A stretch of 64,000 bases of DNA from DATEHG01 sp041691295. GTDB lineage: Bacteria > Gemmatimonadota > Gemmatimonadetes > Gemmatimonadales > GWC2-71-9. The stretch spans positions 6,365 through 70,364 of the forward strand of contig JBEPVA010000002.1 in the NCBI GenBank assembly GCA_041691295.1. The letters are read 5' to 3'. Numbering within the stretch: the stretch's first letter is position 1; every line of letters begins with the position of its first letter. This document shows positions 9,801-17,580 of the stretch, in pieces. The notes under the pieces are model-generated. The model was given only the letters and a program-made list of their open reading frames with translations. It was not told the DNA's origin and did no database searches. The position numbers and the translations under genes were made by a program.

Positions 9801-11245
9801 GTGCCGTTGAACATCACGTTGCGCAGGCTGCCGTTGACGCTGCCCGATGCGGCCACCCGTCCGTTGAGCGGCACCGCCGGCGCCAGCCGACGCACCGTGC
9901 GCAGGTCGATATCGCTGGAGTCGACCTCCACCTCGTCGAAGTACAGCCCGGCATCCCCGCCCAGCCGCACTCGGCCCTTCATGGCGATTTCGGTTTCGGC
10001 CGGCGCCGGCACCCTGGCATCCTCGAACAGCCAGTTGACGTCGATCGCCATGTCGGTGAGATAACCATCGCCACGGGTGGGGCCGGTCAGCTTTCCCTCG
10101 AACGGCAGGTCCGGCACGAATGGCTTCATCACCGACAGATCGAGATGGTCGAGATCCAGATCCATGCCCTTGAAGCCGAGTCCCCGCTTCTGGTCCACCA
10201 GCAGGGTGACCTTGCCCTTGAGCGCGCCGGGCGCACCGCTGAGCGCGAGGTCGCTGAGCTGGTAATCGGTTTTGGTATCACTTTCCGACTTGGCGACCAC
10301 CTTGCCCTTGCCGGCCAGCGGCGGCAGCCCCGGATTGATCCAGAGCAGGTCGTTGAGATTGAGCCGCGCTGCGTTGAAGCGGAAGTCGAACAGGATCGGG
10401 CCACGCGGCCAGGTCACGGTGCCGCCACCCTGCACCCGGGTGTCAGGCAGCGCGGCGTGAGCGGCGGTGAACTGCAGGCTGTCTCCCGCGGTCCATCCGT
10501 GGGCCACGAGATGCGTGATGGTCAGCGCTGGATCGCTGATCCGGGTGGCCAGCGTATCGATCTCGAACGCAAAGGGCTCGTGCTTCGGAGTGGTGAGCCG
10601 CAACTTCGGGAAGTGCGCGGTGAGCGGCACGAACCGGATCACCTTCTTCAAGCCGTCGGGGCTGGGATCGATTTCCCGGCCCGGATGCGCCCGGTCCGCC
10701 GCCAGCGCCGCCGCAATTCCCGACGGGGTGTGCACGCTATCAGGCGCCGACCACGGCATCGAGAGGACGAGATTGGCCTGGCGTACCCAAACGTCGTGAA
10801 ATTCGACCAGTGGGCCGGGCTTGCCGCTGGGCGGACCTTCGCTGAGCTTGAGCACCTCTTCGTAATTCATCCGACCGTTGGCCCGCTTGGTCAGGTGCAC
10901 GGTGGGGCTGTCGAGCTCGACCCGGGTCAGCACCAGGTTCCTGGCCAGCAGGGTGGAGAGATTATAGGTCACCCGCAGCCGGGGAAACTGGGCCAGCAGC
11001 GCGCCTGAGGTGTCACGTACCACCACATTGCGCAGCGTCAGCGAGCGCAGGATCGAACCGGAGACCGCGCCGATCTGGAATTGGCCGCGAAGATTCCGGC
11101 TCAGCCGGTCGCCGATGACCCGGGCCAGCACGCCCCGGCCGGGCCCGCTGAACAACAGCACCATCACCACCGCCAGGACGATGGGCAGGCTGCTGATGAA
11201 CAGCGCAAGGAAGAGGCGGCCAGTGTGCTTGAGGAATCGGCGCAT
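6809..11245 (-). CDS. tamB: TamB/DUF490-family envelope assembly or lipid-transport protein
   Basis: A 1478-residue AsmA-like/TamB protein, the largest gene in the window. One N-terminal membrane anchor (about residues 12-34, LFISSLPIVLAVVMVLLF) is followed by a very long beta-rich repetitive body and a C-terminal DUF490 domain ending close to the stop. TamB proteins span the periplasm as a hydrophobic groove and work with an Omp85 protein in outer-membrane protein assembly or phospholipid transport. The partner Omp85 gene lies immediately upstream with no gap (stop 11246, start 11245). Confidence 0.93.
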   Translation of the reverse strand: MRRFLKHTGRLFLALFISSLPIVLAVVMVLLFSGPGRGVLARVIGDRLSRNLRGQFQIGAVSGSILRSLTLRNVVVRDTSGALLAQFPRLRVTYNLSTLLARNLVLTRVELDSPTVHLTKRANGRMNYEEVLKLSEGPPSGKPGPLVEFHDVWVRQANLVLSMPWSAPDSVHTPSGIAAALAADRAHPGREIDPSPDGLKKVIRFVPLTAHFPKLRLTTPKHEPFAFEIDTLATRISDPALTITHLVAHGWTAGDSLQFTAAHAALPDTRVQGGGTVTWPRGPILFDFRFNAARLNLNDLLWINPGLPPLAGKGKVVAKSESDTKTDYQLSDLALSGAPGALKGKVTLLVDQKRGLGFKGMDLDLDHLDLSVMKPFVPDLPFEGKLTGPTRGDGYLTDMAIDVNWLFEDARVPAPAETEIAMKGRVRLGGDAGLYFDEVEVDSSDIDLRTVRRLAPAVPLNGRVAASGSVNGSLRNVMFNGTMDHQDGERPVSTVEGKLGLDTRKDDVVFDVEGLLNPLSFDGIRGSFPGMTARGEIHGPVKLQGPLAHLQTHAEVEGQVGHIKADGGLTVLPPRLGAESLTVVFDHVDLPQLLGKGPSTALAGTLKVNGVIDSLVPPEGRLDARLSPGSIDAFAFDSMAVAVDATGGRLVFDTLTAVWQDGRLDGRGELGWHRDQDGELTLQLAAARLTPFDTVATLLLGEASDSVARAHPLDGTASGLVRLRGSFDSLDARAQLEVRDLSWRSLRSPADSIDLAWIGGVRPRSAVAVVFDSLSIGQWSLHNADLHAAGFTDSLGWGGSVDIGRLGRASSTGTMQRLPLGYLVVLDSLRAVLPDHSWRLVAPSRALVGDSVVAVSPMRFEAEDGAGELRIGGLLPRAAGGQLRLSAASVPIRDVYAMLQWDTTQVHGTFSLNLELTGTAAKPEIHGGLALADVGLGDFSTPFIQGSVLYTDQKLKANLDVWKTGASIMQLEAALPLDLALHKVAKRQLPGPILIRAHSDSTDLTILEAVTRAVRQVTGSLAVDAELGGTWDAPALSGTLALRGVGANLPGLGVRYDNITGKAIFHGDSISLESFRLNGGKGSLEVTGGLRLEKLTHPLLNLTLKPDNFQAMDIRGVASLNASGDLKITGSPLLPTISGRVTANEGAYYFADLINKRVVDLENPGDSSLIDLEQLRTARLGNTFMKRFLDSLTIQDLRVTMGESFWLRSSEANVQLEGSLLVNKQRANYRVDGTLSTVRGSYQLRVGPVIRDFSVEHGTVQYYGNPSLNADLDITARHVVHTTDNVSGNEELPVIAHITGTMLAPKLELTTDASRGALSTTELVSYLMFGRSSISSGEAGASADQTAVTSAMSYLSSALSSELQRTLVTDLRLPIDYIEIRPGSISRPGAATQNGASQVAQLAAGWRIGHSFFVTVHADVCTNQTRFYPDVEYRLSREFRLSATLEPVASCTDLLTLRSLQDRGRYQFGVDLIWEREH

Positions 11246-13378
11246 CTAGAAGGGCTGCCCCACGGCAAAGTGCAGATTCCACCCGCTGCCGCGGGGCTTG
11301 GAGTACGCCGATTTCACCAGCCGGATATTGCCCTGGCTGTCCTGCAGGTAGAGCGGGCCCGGCGTACCGGGATAGCTATTGTAGGCCAGGTCAAGACGGA
11401 TCGGCCCGATCGGGGTGCCGAATCGGAGTCCGACCCCCGGCGTGATCCGGAACTGGGCGGGGGCCAGGTCGGTCTTACCGCGCTGGTACAGGATCCCGCC
11501 GTCGACAAACCCCGCCAGCCGCAGCCGCGAGGAAAGCAGCGGCGACGGCACCCGGATCTCGACATTGGCAACCCCGAGCGTGTTCCCGCCCGTCGGCGAA
11601 AAGGTGCTCCGAATGGTGCCGTCGCTGATCTTCTGTTCCAGCGACGGAGTCAGCACGGCGCTGTCGGTGTAGGCCACGTAGACCAGCGGGCCCAGGCCGT
11701 TCACATCGTAGCCCCGCACATCGTTGGGCCCGCCGGCATAGAACCGCTGCTCGGGCGGCACGAATTCCGTCGCGGTGCCGTTGACGTCGACCTTGGGTGA
11801 AAACAGCATCCCGCCCCGCAACCGCCAGCTGAGTGTCACGTCCCGGGTCAGCGCCCGGTACCACGCTGCATCGGCCTGCACCCGGACGAACTGCTGCAAC
11901 TTGGAGGATCCGATGATCGGCGAGCTGTACCCGAGCTCGAGCGAATAGGCACGGCCGCGGCTGGGATCGACTGGATTGTTGGTCTGGATCGAGCTGATGA
12001 CCCCGGTGAGCTCCGCCCCCAGCCGCCCCTGGGACAACAGCAGCCGGTCCTGCGGGGTGCAGGCGTTGAAGAAGGCGCAGTAGTTTCCCGGAGTCGCGTA
12101 GGTCCGGCCGAATGAGGCCCGGTAGGTCAGCGAGATCGGCAGCCGCGGCTCCGGCAGGTACGTGGCCCGGACCGCGGCACCGATTTCATCCCGGCGATAG
12201 ACCTGAAACTGGCTGCGCCGCTCGCCGAAGAACGAGAAGGTCCCCTCGGTGCGGGACGAGAAGAACCGGGGCTGACCCACGGTGGCGGTGACGTTGTAGT
12301 TGGCCACACTCGATCCGACCGAGTCGGCCTTAAGGGTGGAGCAGATCGAATTCTTCAGACCAAAATTGAACGGAGTCCCCACCCCGATCTTCGACAGGCT
12401 GGCGCTGAGATCGAACTGGCGGCCGCTGTGAAACAGGTTCCGGTCGGTGTAGCCGGCGCCCAGCCGGAAGCAGTCCTCGGTGGCGTACCCGATCTGGCCC
12501 CGGTACTTGAACCGCCGCCCTTCGCTGACGGTCACCACCAGTGGCACCACCGAATCGTCGGGCTGGAACCCGGCTGAATCGATCTGCACCGACACGGTGC
12601 GGAACAACTGGGTGCGGGCCAGCCGATGCTGGCTCTCGTCGAGATCCTGCTGGTCGAACGATTCGCCCCGGTCGACCACCAGCATCTGCCGGATGAAGGT
12701 GGTATCGACGTTGACCTTGCCGGCCACCGTAATCCCGCCGTACACCGCTCCCCGCCCCGGCAGTGCATCCAGCGACACCTGCACCGTCCTGGCCACCTTG
12801 TCGATCGAAAAGTTGCGCAGCACATCGGCCGACGGGTGACCGTGGTTCCGCAGCCGGGCCACCAGGGTGTCGGCACTGGCCTGGAACAGGAACCGGTCGA
12901 ACGACCGGCCGATCCGGAGCGGCAGGTCCTGGGTCAGCTTCCTGGCGTCGGGCAGCGAGTCGAGTCCGGTGACGGCCAGCGAAGTGACCACGACCGGCGG
13001 ACCCTCGGTAATCTTGAAGGTGACGCTGACTTCCTTCGGCTTGCGGATCACGACGGTGTCGACCTTCACCTCGAGAAATCCGCTCTGCTTGTACAGCAGC
13101 CCGATCCGCAGCACGTCTCGGCGGAACTCGGTTTCGTCGAACACCCGCTTTTGACCGAGGCCGATCCAGCGCACCAGCTTGCTGCGGGCAAACCAGGCCG
13201 AGTTGGTGGTGGCGATGGCGGAACTCAGGGCGTCGCTGGTGAGAGACTTGTTGCCGGTGAATTTGAGTCCCCTGACGATCCGATCGGGTTCCTGCGCCGA
13301 GGCGGACCGGACCCCCGTCACGATCAGGAGGAGTCCGGCCAGCGCCGTGCTCAGATGGAGACGGCCGATCAGGGGCAT
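11246..13378 (-). CDS. Omp85 outer-membrane assembly factor (BamA/TamA family)
   Basis: About 710 residues: signal peptide ending near SASAQ, several POTRA repeats in the first half, then an Omp85 16-stranded barrel ending in Phe, as expected for a beta-signal. I chose ATG 13378 over an upstream TTG at 13411 because it places a normal n-region before the hydrophobic core; neither has a good ribosome site. Direct linkage to tamB suggests the TamA-like partner, although it could be the general BamA. It heads an operon with tamB, a lipid kinase and a two-component pair. The barrel inserts proteins into the outer membrane. Confidence 0.9.
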   Translation of the reverse strand: MPLIGRLHLSTALAGLLLIVTGVRSASAQEPDRIVRGLKFTGNKSLTSDALSSAIATTNSAWFARSKLVRWIGLGQKRVFDETEFRRDVLRIGLLYKQSGFLEVKVDTVVIRKPKEVSVTFKITEGPPVVVTSLAVTGLDSLPDARKLTQDLPLRIGRSFDRFLFQASADTLVARLRNHGHPSADVLRNFSIDKVARTVQVSLDALPGRGAVYGGITVAGKVNVDTTFIRQMLVVDRGESFDQQDLDESQHRLARTQLFRTVSVQIDSAGFQPDDSVVPLVVTVSEGRRFKYRGQIGYATEDCFRLGAGYTDRNLFHSGRQFDLSASLSKIGVGTPFNFGLKNSICSTLKADSVGSSVANYNVTATVGQPRFFSSRTEGTFSFFGERRSQFQVYRRDEIGAAVRATYLPEPRLPISLTYRASFGRTYATPGNYCAFFNACTPQDRLLLSQGRLGAELTGVISSIQTNNPVDPSRGRAYSLELGYSSPIIGSSKLQQFVRVQADAAWYRALTRDVTLSWRLRGGMLFSPKVDVNGTATEFVPPEQRFYAGGPNDVRGYDVNGLGPLVYVAYTDSAVLTPSLEQKISDGTIRSTFSPTGGNTLGVANVEIRVPSPLLSSRLRLAGFVDGGILYQRGKTDLAPAQFRITPGVGLRFGTPIGPIRLDLAYNSYPGTPGPLYLQDSQGNIRLVKSAYSKPRGSGWNLHFAVGQPF

Positions 13379-13444
13379 GAGGGCAGCAGGCGAGACCTGA
13401 ATTCCAGACAAGAGCGCCGGGCCGACAGAGCCCGGCGGCGTTGA

Positions 13445-13473
13445 TTGACGATGCGGTCCAAGTGACGTAGTTT
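13445..13473 (+). promoter_or_regulatory. Sigma-70-type promoter for the substrate-binding protein gene
   Basis: TTGACG (13445-13450), a 17-base spacer and TAGTTT (13468-13473) lie in the divergent spacer before the lipoprotein gene. Predicted start near 13480, giving a leader of about 57 bases. Confidence 0.5.
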
Positions 13474-13536
13474 CGCAGAGTTACGAGTCAGAGTCAACGA
13501 GGCGGAACCGTATTCCCGCCGCCGCCCGCGCCCCCC

Positions 13537-15069
13537 TTGCCCCGCTTGCAGTATCTCGCCCTCCTGGGGCTCCTGGCCTGCACCGCTCCGGAAAATCCCC
13601 GGACGCTGAATTACTACTTCTACTACGATCCCAGATCGCTCGATCCGGCCCTCTCCACCGATGTCCCCACCGGCGAAGTCATCACGACCCTGTTCGATAA
13701 TGTGACGCAGTTCGACGCCGACGGGCATCTGCAGCCGGGCCTCGCCACCCGGTGGGAGAACGACCCCAGCGGGCTGCATTACACCTTTCATATCCGCTCG
13801 GGGGTCCAGTTTCACAACGGCCGGCCGCTCACCGCCGCTTCGATCCGTGACAGTTATCTCCGGGCCCTCGATCCAAAATTGAAAGGCGGACGGGCGTGGC
13901 CTCTATTCCCGATTGCAGGCGCCAAAGCCCATTCAGCCGGGGATTCAACCGCCCGGGTCGGCATCGCGGTGCCGGATGACACCACGCTGGTCCTGACCCT
14001 CGAGGCGCCGCTCAACATCTTTCCCAAGCTGCTGGCCATGCCGGTCACGGCCATCGTGGCCACGCCGGCGGCCGCTGATTTCGATCAGCATCCGATTGGC
14101 AGCGGCCCGTGGCGGCTGGTTCGCTGGAATCACGACGACGCGCTGGTGCTGGCGCGGAACGAGCACTACTGGGGCAAGATCCCCGACGCCGATACGCTGC
14201 GGATCCGGATCATTCCCGAAGCCCTCACCCAGGCCGCCGAGTATGAATCGGGGCACCTCACGGTGGTCGAAGTTCCCTTCGGCGAGACCCGGCTCTGGGA
14301 AAAGCGCCGTCCAGCGGAGCTGCAGCGGAGGAGCGCCCTGAGACCGCTGTACGTCGCGATCAACACGACCCACGGTCCGCTCAAGGACGTACGGGTGCGG
14401 CAGGCGCTCAATCATGCCATCGACATCCCGACGATCCTGGCCAACCTGGCAGGCGGTCGGGGCAGTCTGGCGGCGGGCTCGGTCCCGCCGGGGATCGAGG
14501 GGTACGATTCGACCCGGGTGCGCTACGCCTACGACTCGGCACTAGCCAGACGGATGCTGGCCGAGGCCGGCTATCCCAACGGCTTCTCGATCAAGCTGTG
14601 GCGGTCGGCGCGGCCGGAGTACGCGCGCATCGTCCAGGCCATGCAGCAGGACCTCGCAGCGGTCGGCATCAATGCCGAGATCGTCCAGCGCGATGCCTCG
14701 AGTGCCCGGTCGGCCGCCCGCAAGGGCGAAGCCGATCTTTTTCTAACCGACTGGTACGGCGATTACCCCGACGCCGAGAATTTCAATTACCCGTTGTTCT
14801 ATTCGGGCAATCGGGGACCGGGCGGCAACCTGGCGTTTCTGGCCGACAGCGGCCTCGACAGCCTGATCCTCCGGGCCCGCAGCACCGTCGATTCCATCGA
14901 GAAGGTGCGTCTCGACCGGATCATTGATCAGCGGGTGTTTGACCTGGCGCCCTGGATCTTCTGCTGGTTTCCGGTCGATCTCTGGGCCCAGCGTCCCGAG
15001 TACACCGGTTGGCGCATCCCGGCGATCTTCAACGGCCAGCGCTGGCAGAACGCGCACCACACCCCATGA
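13537..15069 (+). CDS. ABC transporter substrate-binding lipoprotein, family 5 (peptide/nickel type)
   Basis: A 510-residue SBP_bac_5 protein. It begins with a short hydrophobic segment and lipobox GLLAC, so it is probably a lipoprotein. The family signature spans RSLDPALSTDVPTGEV and the repeated IRSGVQFHNG-type region. It captures oligopeptides or similar ligands for import. The start is TTG at 13537 because there is an in-frame stop at 13468 and no ATG or GTG between. The TGA overlaps the ATG of the permease gene. No ATPase gene follows. Confidence 0.9.
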   Translation: MPRLQYLALLGLLACTAPENPRTLNYYFYYDPRSLDPALSTDVPTGEVITTLFDNVTQFDADGHLQPGLATRWENDPSGLHYTFHIRSGVQFHNGRPLTAASIRDSYLRALDPKLKGGRAWPLFPIAGAKAHSAGDSTARVGIAVPDDTTLVLTLEAPLNIFPKLLAMPVTAIVATPAAADFDQHPIGSGPWRLVRWNHDDALVLARNEHYWGKIPDADTLRIRIIPEALTQAAEYESGHLTVVEVPFGETRLWEKRRPAELQRRSALRPLYVAINTTHGPLKDVRVRQALNHAIDIPTILANLAGGRGSLAAGSVPPGIEGYDSTRVRYAYDSALARRMLAEAGYPNGFSIKLWRSARPEYARIVQAMQQDLAAVGINAEIVQRDASSARSAARKGEADLFLTDWYGDYPDAENFNYPLFYSGNRGPGGNLAFLADSGLDSLILRARSTVDSIEKVRLDRIIDQRVFDLAPWIFCWFPVDLWAQRPEYTGWRIPAIFNGQRWQNAHHTP

Positions 15070-15986
15070 TCCGCTGGCTGGTGATCCGGCTGCTGCTGCT
15101 GATCCCGACCTTGTTCGGGGTGCTGGTCGTGGCCTTCCTGCTGCTCTACGTGGCCCCCGGGGATCCGGTGCAGGCCATGGTCGGCGAGCGGGCCGACAGC
15201 GCCACGATTGCCCAGCTCCGAGCCGATCTCCGGCTCGATGACCCTCTGCCACTACAATTCGGCCACTACCTCGGCGGGGTGCTCAAGGGAGACCTGGGCC
15301 GGTCCTACATCACCAACCGGTCGATCCGCCAGGATCTGTTCGAGCGGTTTCCCGCCACCCTCAAGCTGGCGCTGGCGGCGATGCTGTTCGCTACCACGAC
15401 CGGCGTGCTGGTCGGGGTGTACGGCGCCTGGCGGCCCGGTGGACTGGCGGACCGCCTGCTGACCTTCGGCGCCTATCTTGGGGTTTCGTTCCCGGTGTAC
15501 TGGGTGGCGCTGGTACTGATCCTGGTCTTTGCGGTCACCCTGCGCTGGTTCCCGCCCTCGGGTTCAGCCACACTCGCCGCGCTGGTGCTGCCGGCGATTA
15601 CCCTGGGGATGCGTTCGGTGGCCTTCATTGCCAGGACCACCCGGGCGGCCATGCAGGAGATCCTCAGCAGCGACTTCGTGCGGACCGCGCGGGCGCAGGG
15701 ATTGTCCGAGTCCACGGTGGTACTGTCACGGGGACTCCGGAATGCCCTGCTGCCGATGATCACGGTGATCGGCCTCGACTTCGGCAGCTACCTCACGGGC
15801 TCGATCCTGACCGAGACGATCTTCGGCTGGCCGGGTGTCGGCCGCTACGTACTCACCGCCATCGACAAGCGTGACCTGCCAGCCGTCCAGGGCAGCATCC
15901 TGTTTCTCAGTCTGGTCTTCGTGCTGGTCAACCTCCTGACGGACCTGGCGTATGCAAAAGCGGATCCTCGAGTGTCTCTTGAGTAA
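15066..15986 (+). CDS. ABC transporter permease, DppB/OppB type
   Basis: A 306-residue inner-membrane permease with about six transmembrane helices and the BPD EAA-like loop around RTARAQGLSE. The N-terminal APGDPVQAM and C-terminal AYAKADPRV motifs are typical of DppB. The start is ATG 15066 (ATGA with the preceding stop). Canonical systems also need a DppC permease and DppD/F ATPases; none occurs in this window, and a penicillin-binding protein gene overlaps its 3' end. It may pair with components encoded elsewhere. Confidence 0.9.
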   Translation: MIRWLVIRLLLLIPTLFGVLVVAFLLLYVAPGDPVQAMVGERADSATIAQLRADLRLDDPLPLQFGHYLGGVLKGDLGRSYITNRSIRQDLFERFPATLKLALAAMLFATTTGVLVGVYGAWRPGGLADRLLTFGAYLGVSFPVYWVALVLILVFAVTLRWFPPSGSATLAALVLPAITLGMRSVAFIARTTRAAMQEILSSDFVRTARAQGLSESTVVLSRGLRNALLPMITVIGLDFGSYLTGSILTETIFGWPGVGRYVLTAIDKRDLPAVQGSILFLSLVFVLVNLLTDLAYAKADPRVSLE

Positions 15987-17580
15987 GTCGCCGGAACGAC
16001 GGACCGTCGGACCGACGGTAGGATTGTCAGGCAGGCAACGGATTCACTCGCCCGCCTTGCCCGCCTCGGCCGTCCTGCCCTTCTCATCCGTCCTATCCGT
16101 CCTGCCCGTCTTATCCGTCCTGTTCGTCCTGCTGGCCACCACACTCCAGGCCCAGTCCAGGACCCTCGCCAAGCGCCTCGATTCCATCCTCGACGCGCCT
16201 GGCTTCAATCACCAGATCTGGGGCATCGCGCTGGTCGACAAGGGCGGCAAGCTGCTCTACGGCCGCAATGCCGACCGGCTGTTCATTCCAGCCAGCAACA
16301 CCAAGCTGGTCGTCACCAGCAATGCCGTCGCTCGTCTGTCTCCCGACTTCAAGGTCAAGACCAGCCTCTACGCCACCGGCCCCCTCTCGGCTGGCGTTCT
16401 GGCGGGCGACCTGGTCCTCTACGGCCGCGGCGACCCGACCTGGAGCCGCCGCTGCTACGGCCTCGACACCACGGTGGCCGGCAACTGCGACACCGATCAG
16501 TTCGCCAAATTCCGCCAGCTGGCCACCGACCTCCGCACCGCCGGTGTGCGCGAAGTGCTCGGTGACCTGGTCGGTGATGGCAGCTACTTCGAGCCCCAGC
16601 TGATCAGCGGAGAGTGGTCGGCCTACGACCTCAACTGGTGGTACGCCGCGCCGGTCTCGGGACTCGGATTCAACGACAACAGCGTTGACCTGCACTGGAA
16701 GCCGGGTGCCAGCGAGGGCCAGCCCGCCGAGGTCGTCATGGATCCCGACCTCGGCGACCTGACCCTGGAAAACCGCAGTCGTACAGTCTCGGTCGGCGGC
16801 CAGACCACCCTCGACTTCTTCCGCACCGCCGGTACCCTCGGTCTCTGGGCGGAAGGAGATGTGGCGCTCGACAACCGCGGCGGCACCGAGTCGTTCGCAC
16901 TGCCGGACCCCGCCATCTTTGCCGCCCGCGCCCTCCGCCAGGTGCTGGGCCAGGCGGGCATCACGATTCGCGGCACGGTGCGCTCCACTACCGATTCACT
17001 GCGGTACCGCGCGGCCCGGGGCACCCCGCCACTGGCGGAAGTCGAATCCCGCCCCCTCAAGGAGTGGATCTTTCCGATCCTCAACACCAGCCAAAACTGG
17101 TTTGCCGAAATGCTGCTCAAGCAGCTGGGGCGCCAGTTCGGGGCCGCCGGTTCGTGGCAGAGCGGTACCGCGGTTGAACGGCGCTTCCTGATCGATTCGA
17201 TGGGGGTGGACTCGGCCCAGATCTCGCTGGCCGACGGCTCGGGCTTGTCGGCCGACAACCTGGTGTCACCGCTGGCCTTTACCAGGGTGCTCAACTACAT
17301 CCGGCGCAATCCGCACTTCGAGGTCTTCACCGCCGGTTTACCGCGTGCCGGACAGCCAGGCAGCCTGCGCAACCGCTTCAAGGGCACGGCCCTCGAGGGC
17401 CGAGTGGCGGCCAAGACCGGCACCATCAGCCTGGCCAGTACGCTGTCGGGCTACATCTTCACCGCGACCGGCGATACCCTCGTCTTCTCGATCCAGGCCA
17501 ATCACCACACCGCCACCGACCATGATATGAGGGCCCAGATCGACAGTCTGGTCGTGGCCATGGCGCGCCCGGCGCAATGA
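15952..17580 (+). CDS. dacB: D-alanyl-D-alanine carboxypeptidase/endopeptidase, PBP4 (S13) family
   Basis: A 542-residue S13 peptidase. Active-site motifs are SNTK (Ser115, Lys118), SQN and KTG in AAKTGTI; the large inserted domain typical of PBP4 lies between the first two. It trims peptidoglycan stem peptides or cleaves cross-links in the periplasm. The N-terminus is odd: residues 34-60 are [P/S]-V-L triplets encoded by a 9-base DNA repeat and supply the signal-peptide core, with probable cleavage near LQAQ. ATG 15952 overlaps the permease gene by 35 bases; TTG codons at 15979 or 16024 are alternatives. Confidence 0.9.
   Translation: MQKRILECLLSKSPERRTVGPTVGLSGRQRIHSPALPASAVLPFSSVLSVLPVLSVLFVLLATTLQAQSRTLAKRLDSILDAPGFNHQIWGIALVDKGGKLLYGRNADRLFIPASNTKLVVTSNAVARLSPDFKVKTSLYATGPLSAGVLAGDLVLYGRGDPTWSRRCYGLDTTVAGNCDTDQFAKFRQLATDLRTAGVREVLGDLVGDGSYFEPQLISGEWSAYDLNWWYAAPVSGLGFNDNSVDLHWKPGASEGQPAEVVMDPDLGDLTLENRSRTVSVGGQTTLDFFRTAGTLGLWAEGDVALDNRGGTESFALPDPAIFAARALRQVLGQAGITIRGTVRSTTDSLRYRAARGTPPLAEVESRPLKEWIFPILNTSQNWFAEMLLKQLGRQFGAAGSWQSGTAVERRFLIDSMGVDSAQISLADGSGLSADNLVSPLAFTRVLNYIRRNPHFEVFTAGLPRAGQPGSLRNRFKGTALEGRVAAKTGTISLASTLSGYIFTATGDTLVFSIQANHHTATDHDMRAQIDSLVVAMARPAQ
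16001..16131 (+). repeat. Composite low-complexity element inside dacB
   Basis: A 13-base word GGACCGTCGGACC (16001-16013) is followed, after a 37-base spacer, by nine 9-base units of consensus YCCGTCYTR (16051-16131). The units are in frame and encode the signal-peptide core of the PBP4-type protein. The same composite recurs inside glcF at 29222-29319. Confidence 0.8.

Noticed and set aside
9470..11008. Long plus-strand open frame (512 codons)
   Set aside because: Antisense of tamB; His/Arg/Gln-rich with no motif, whereas the minus frame has a clear TamB architecture.
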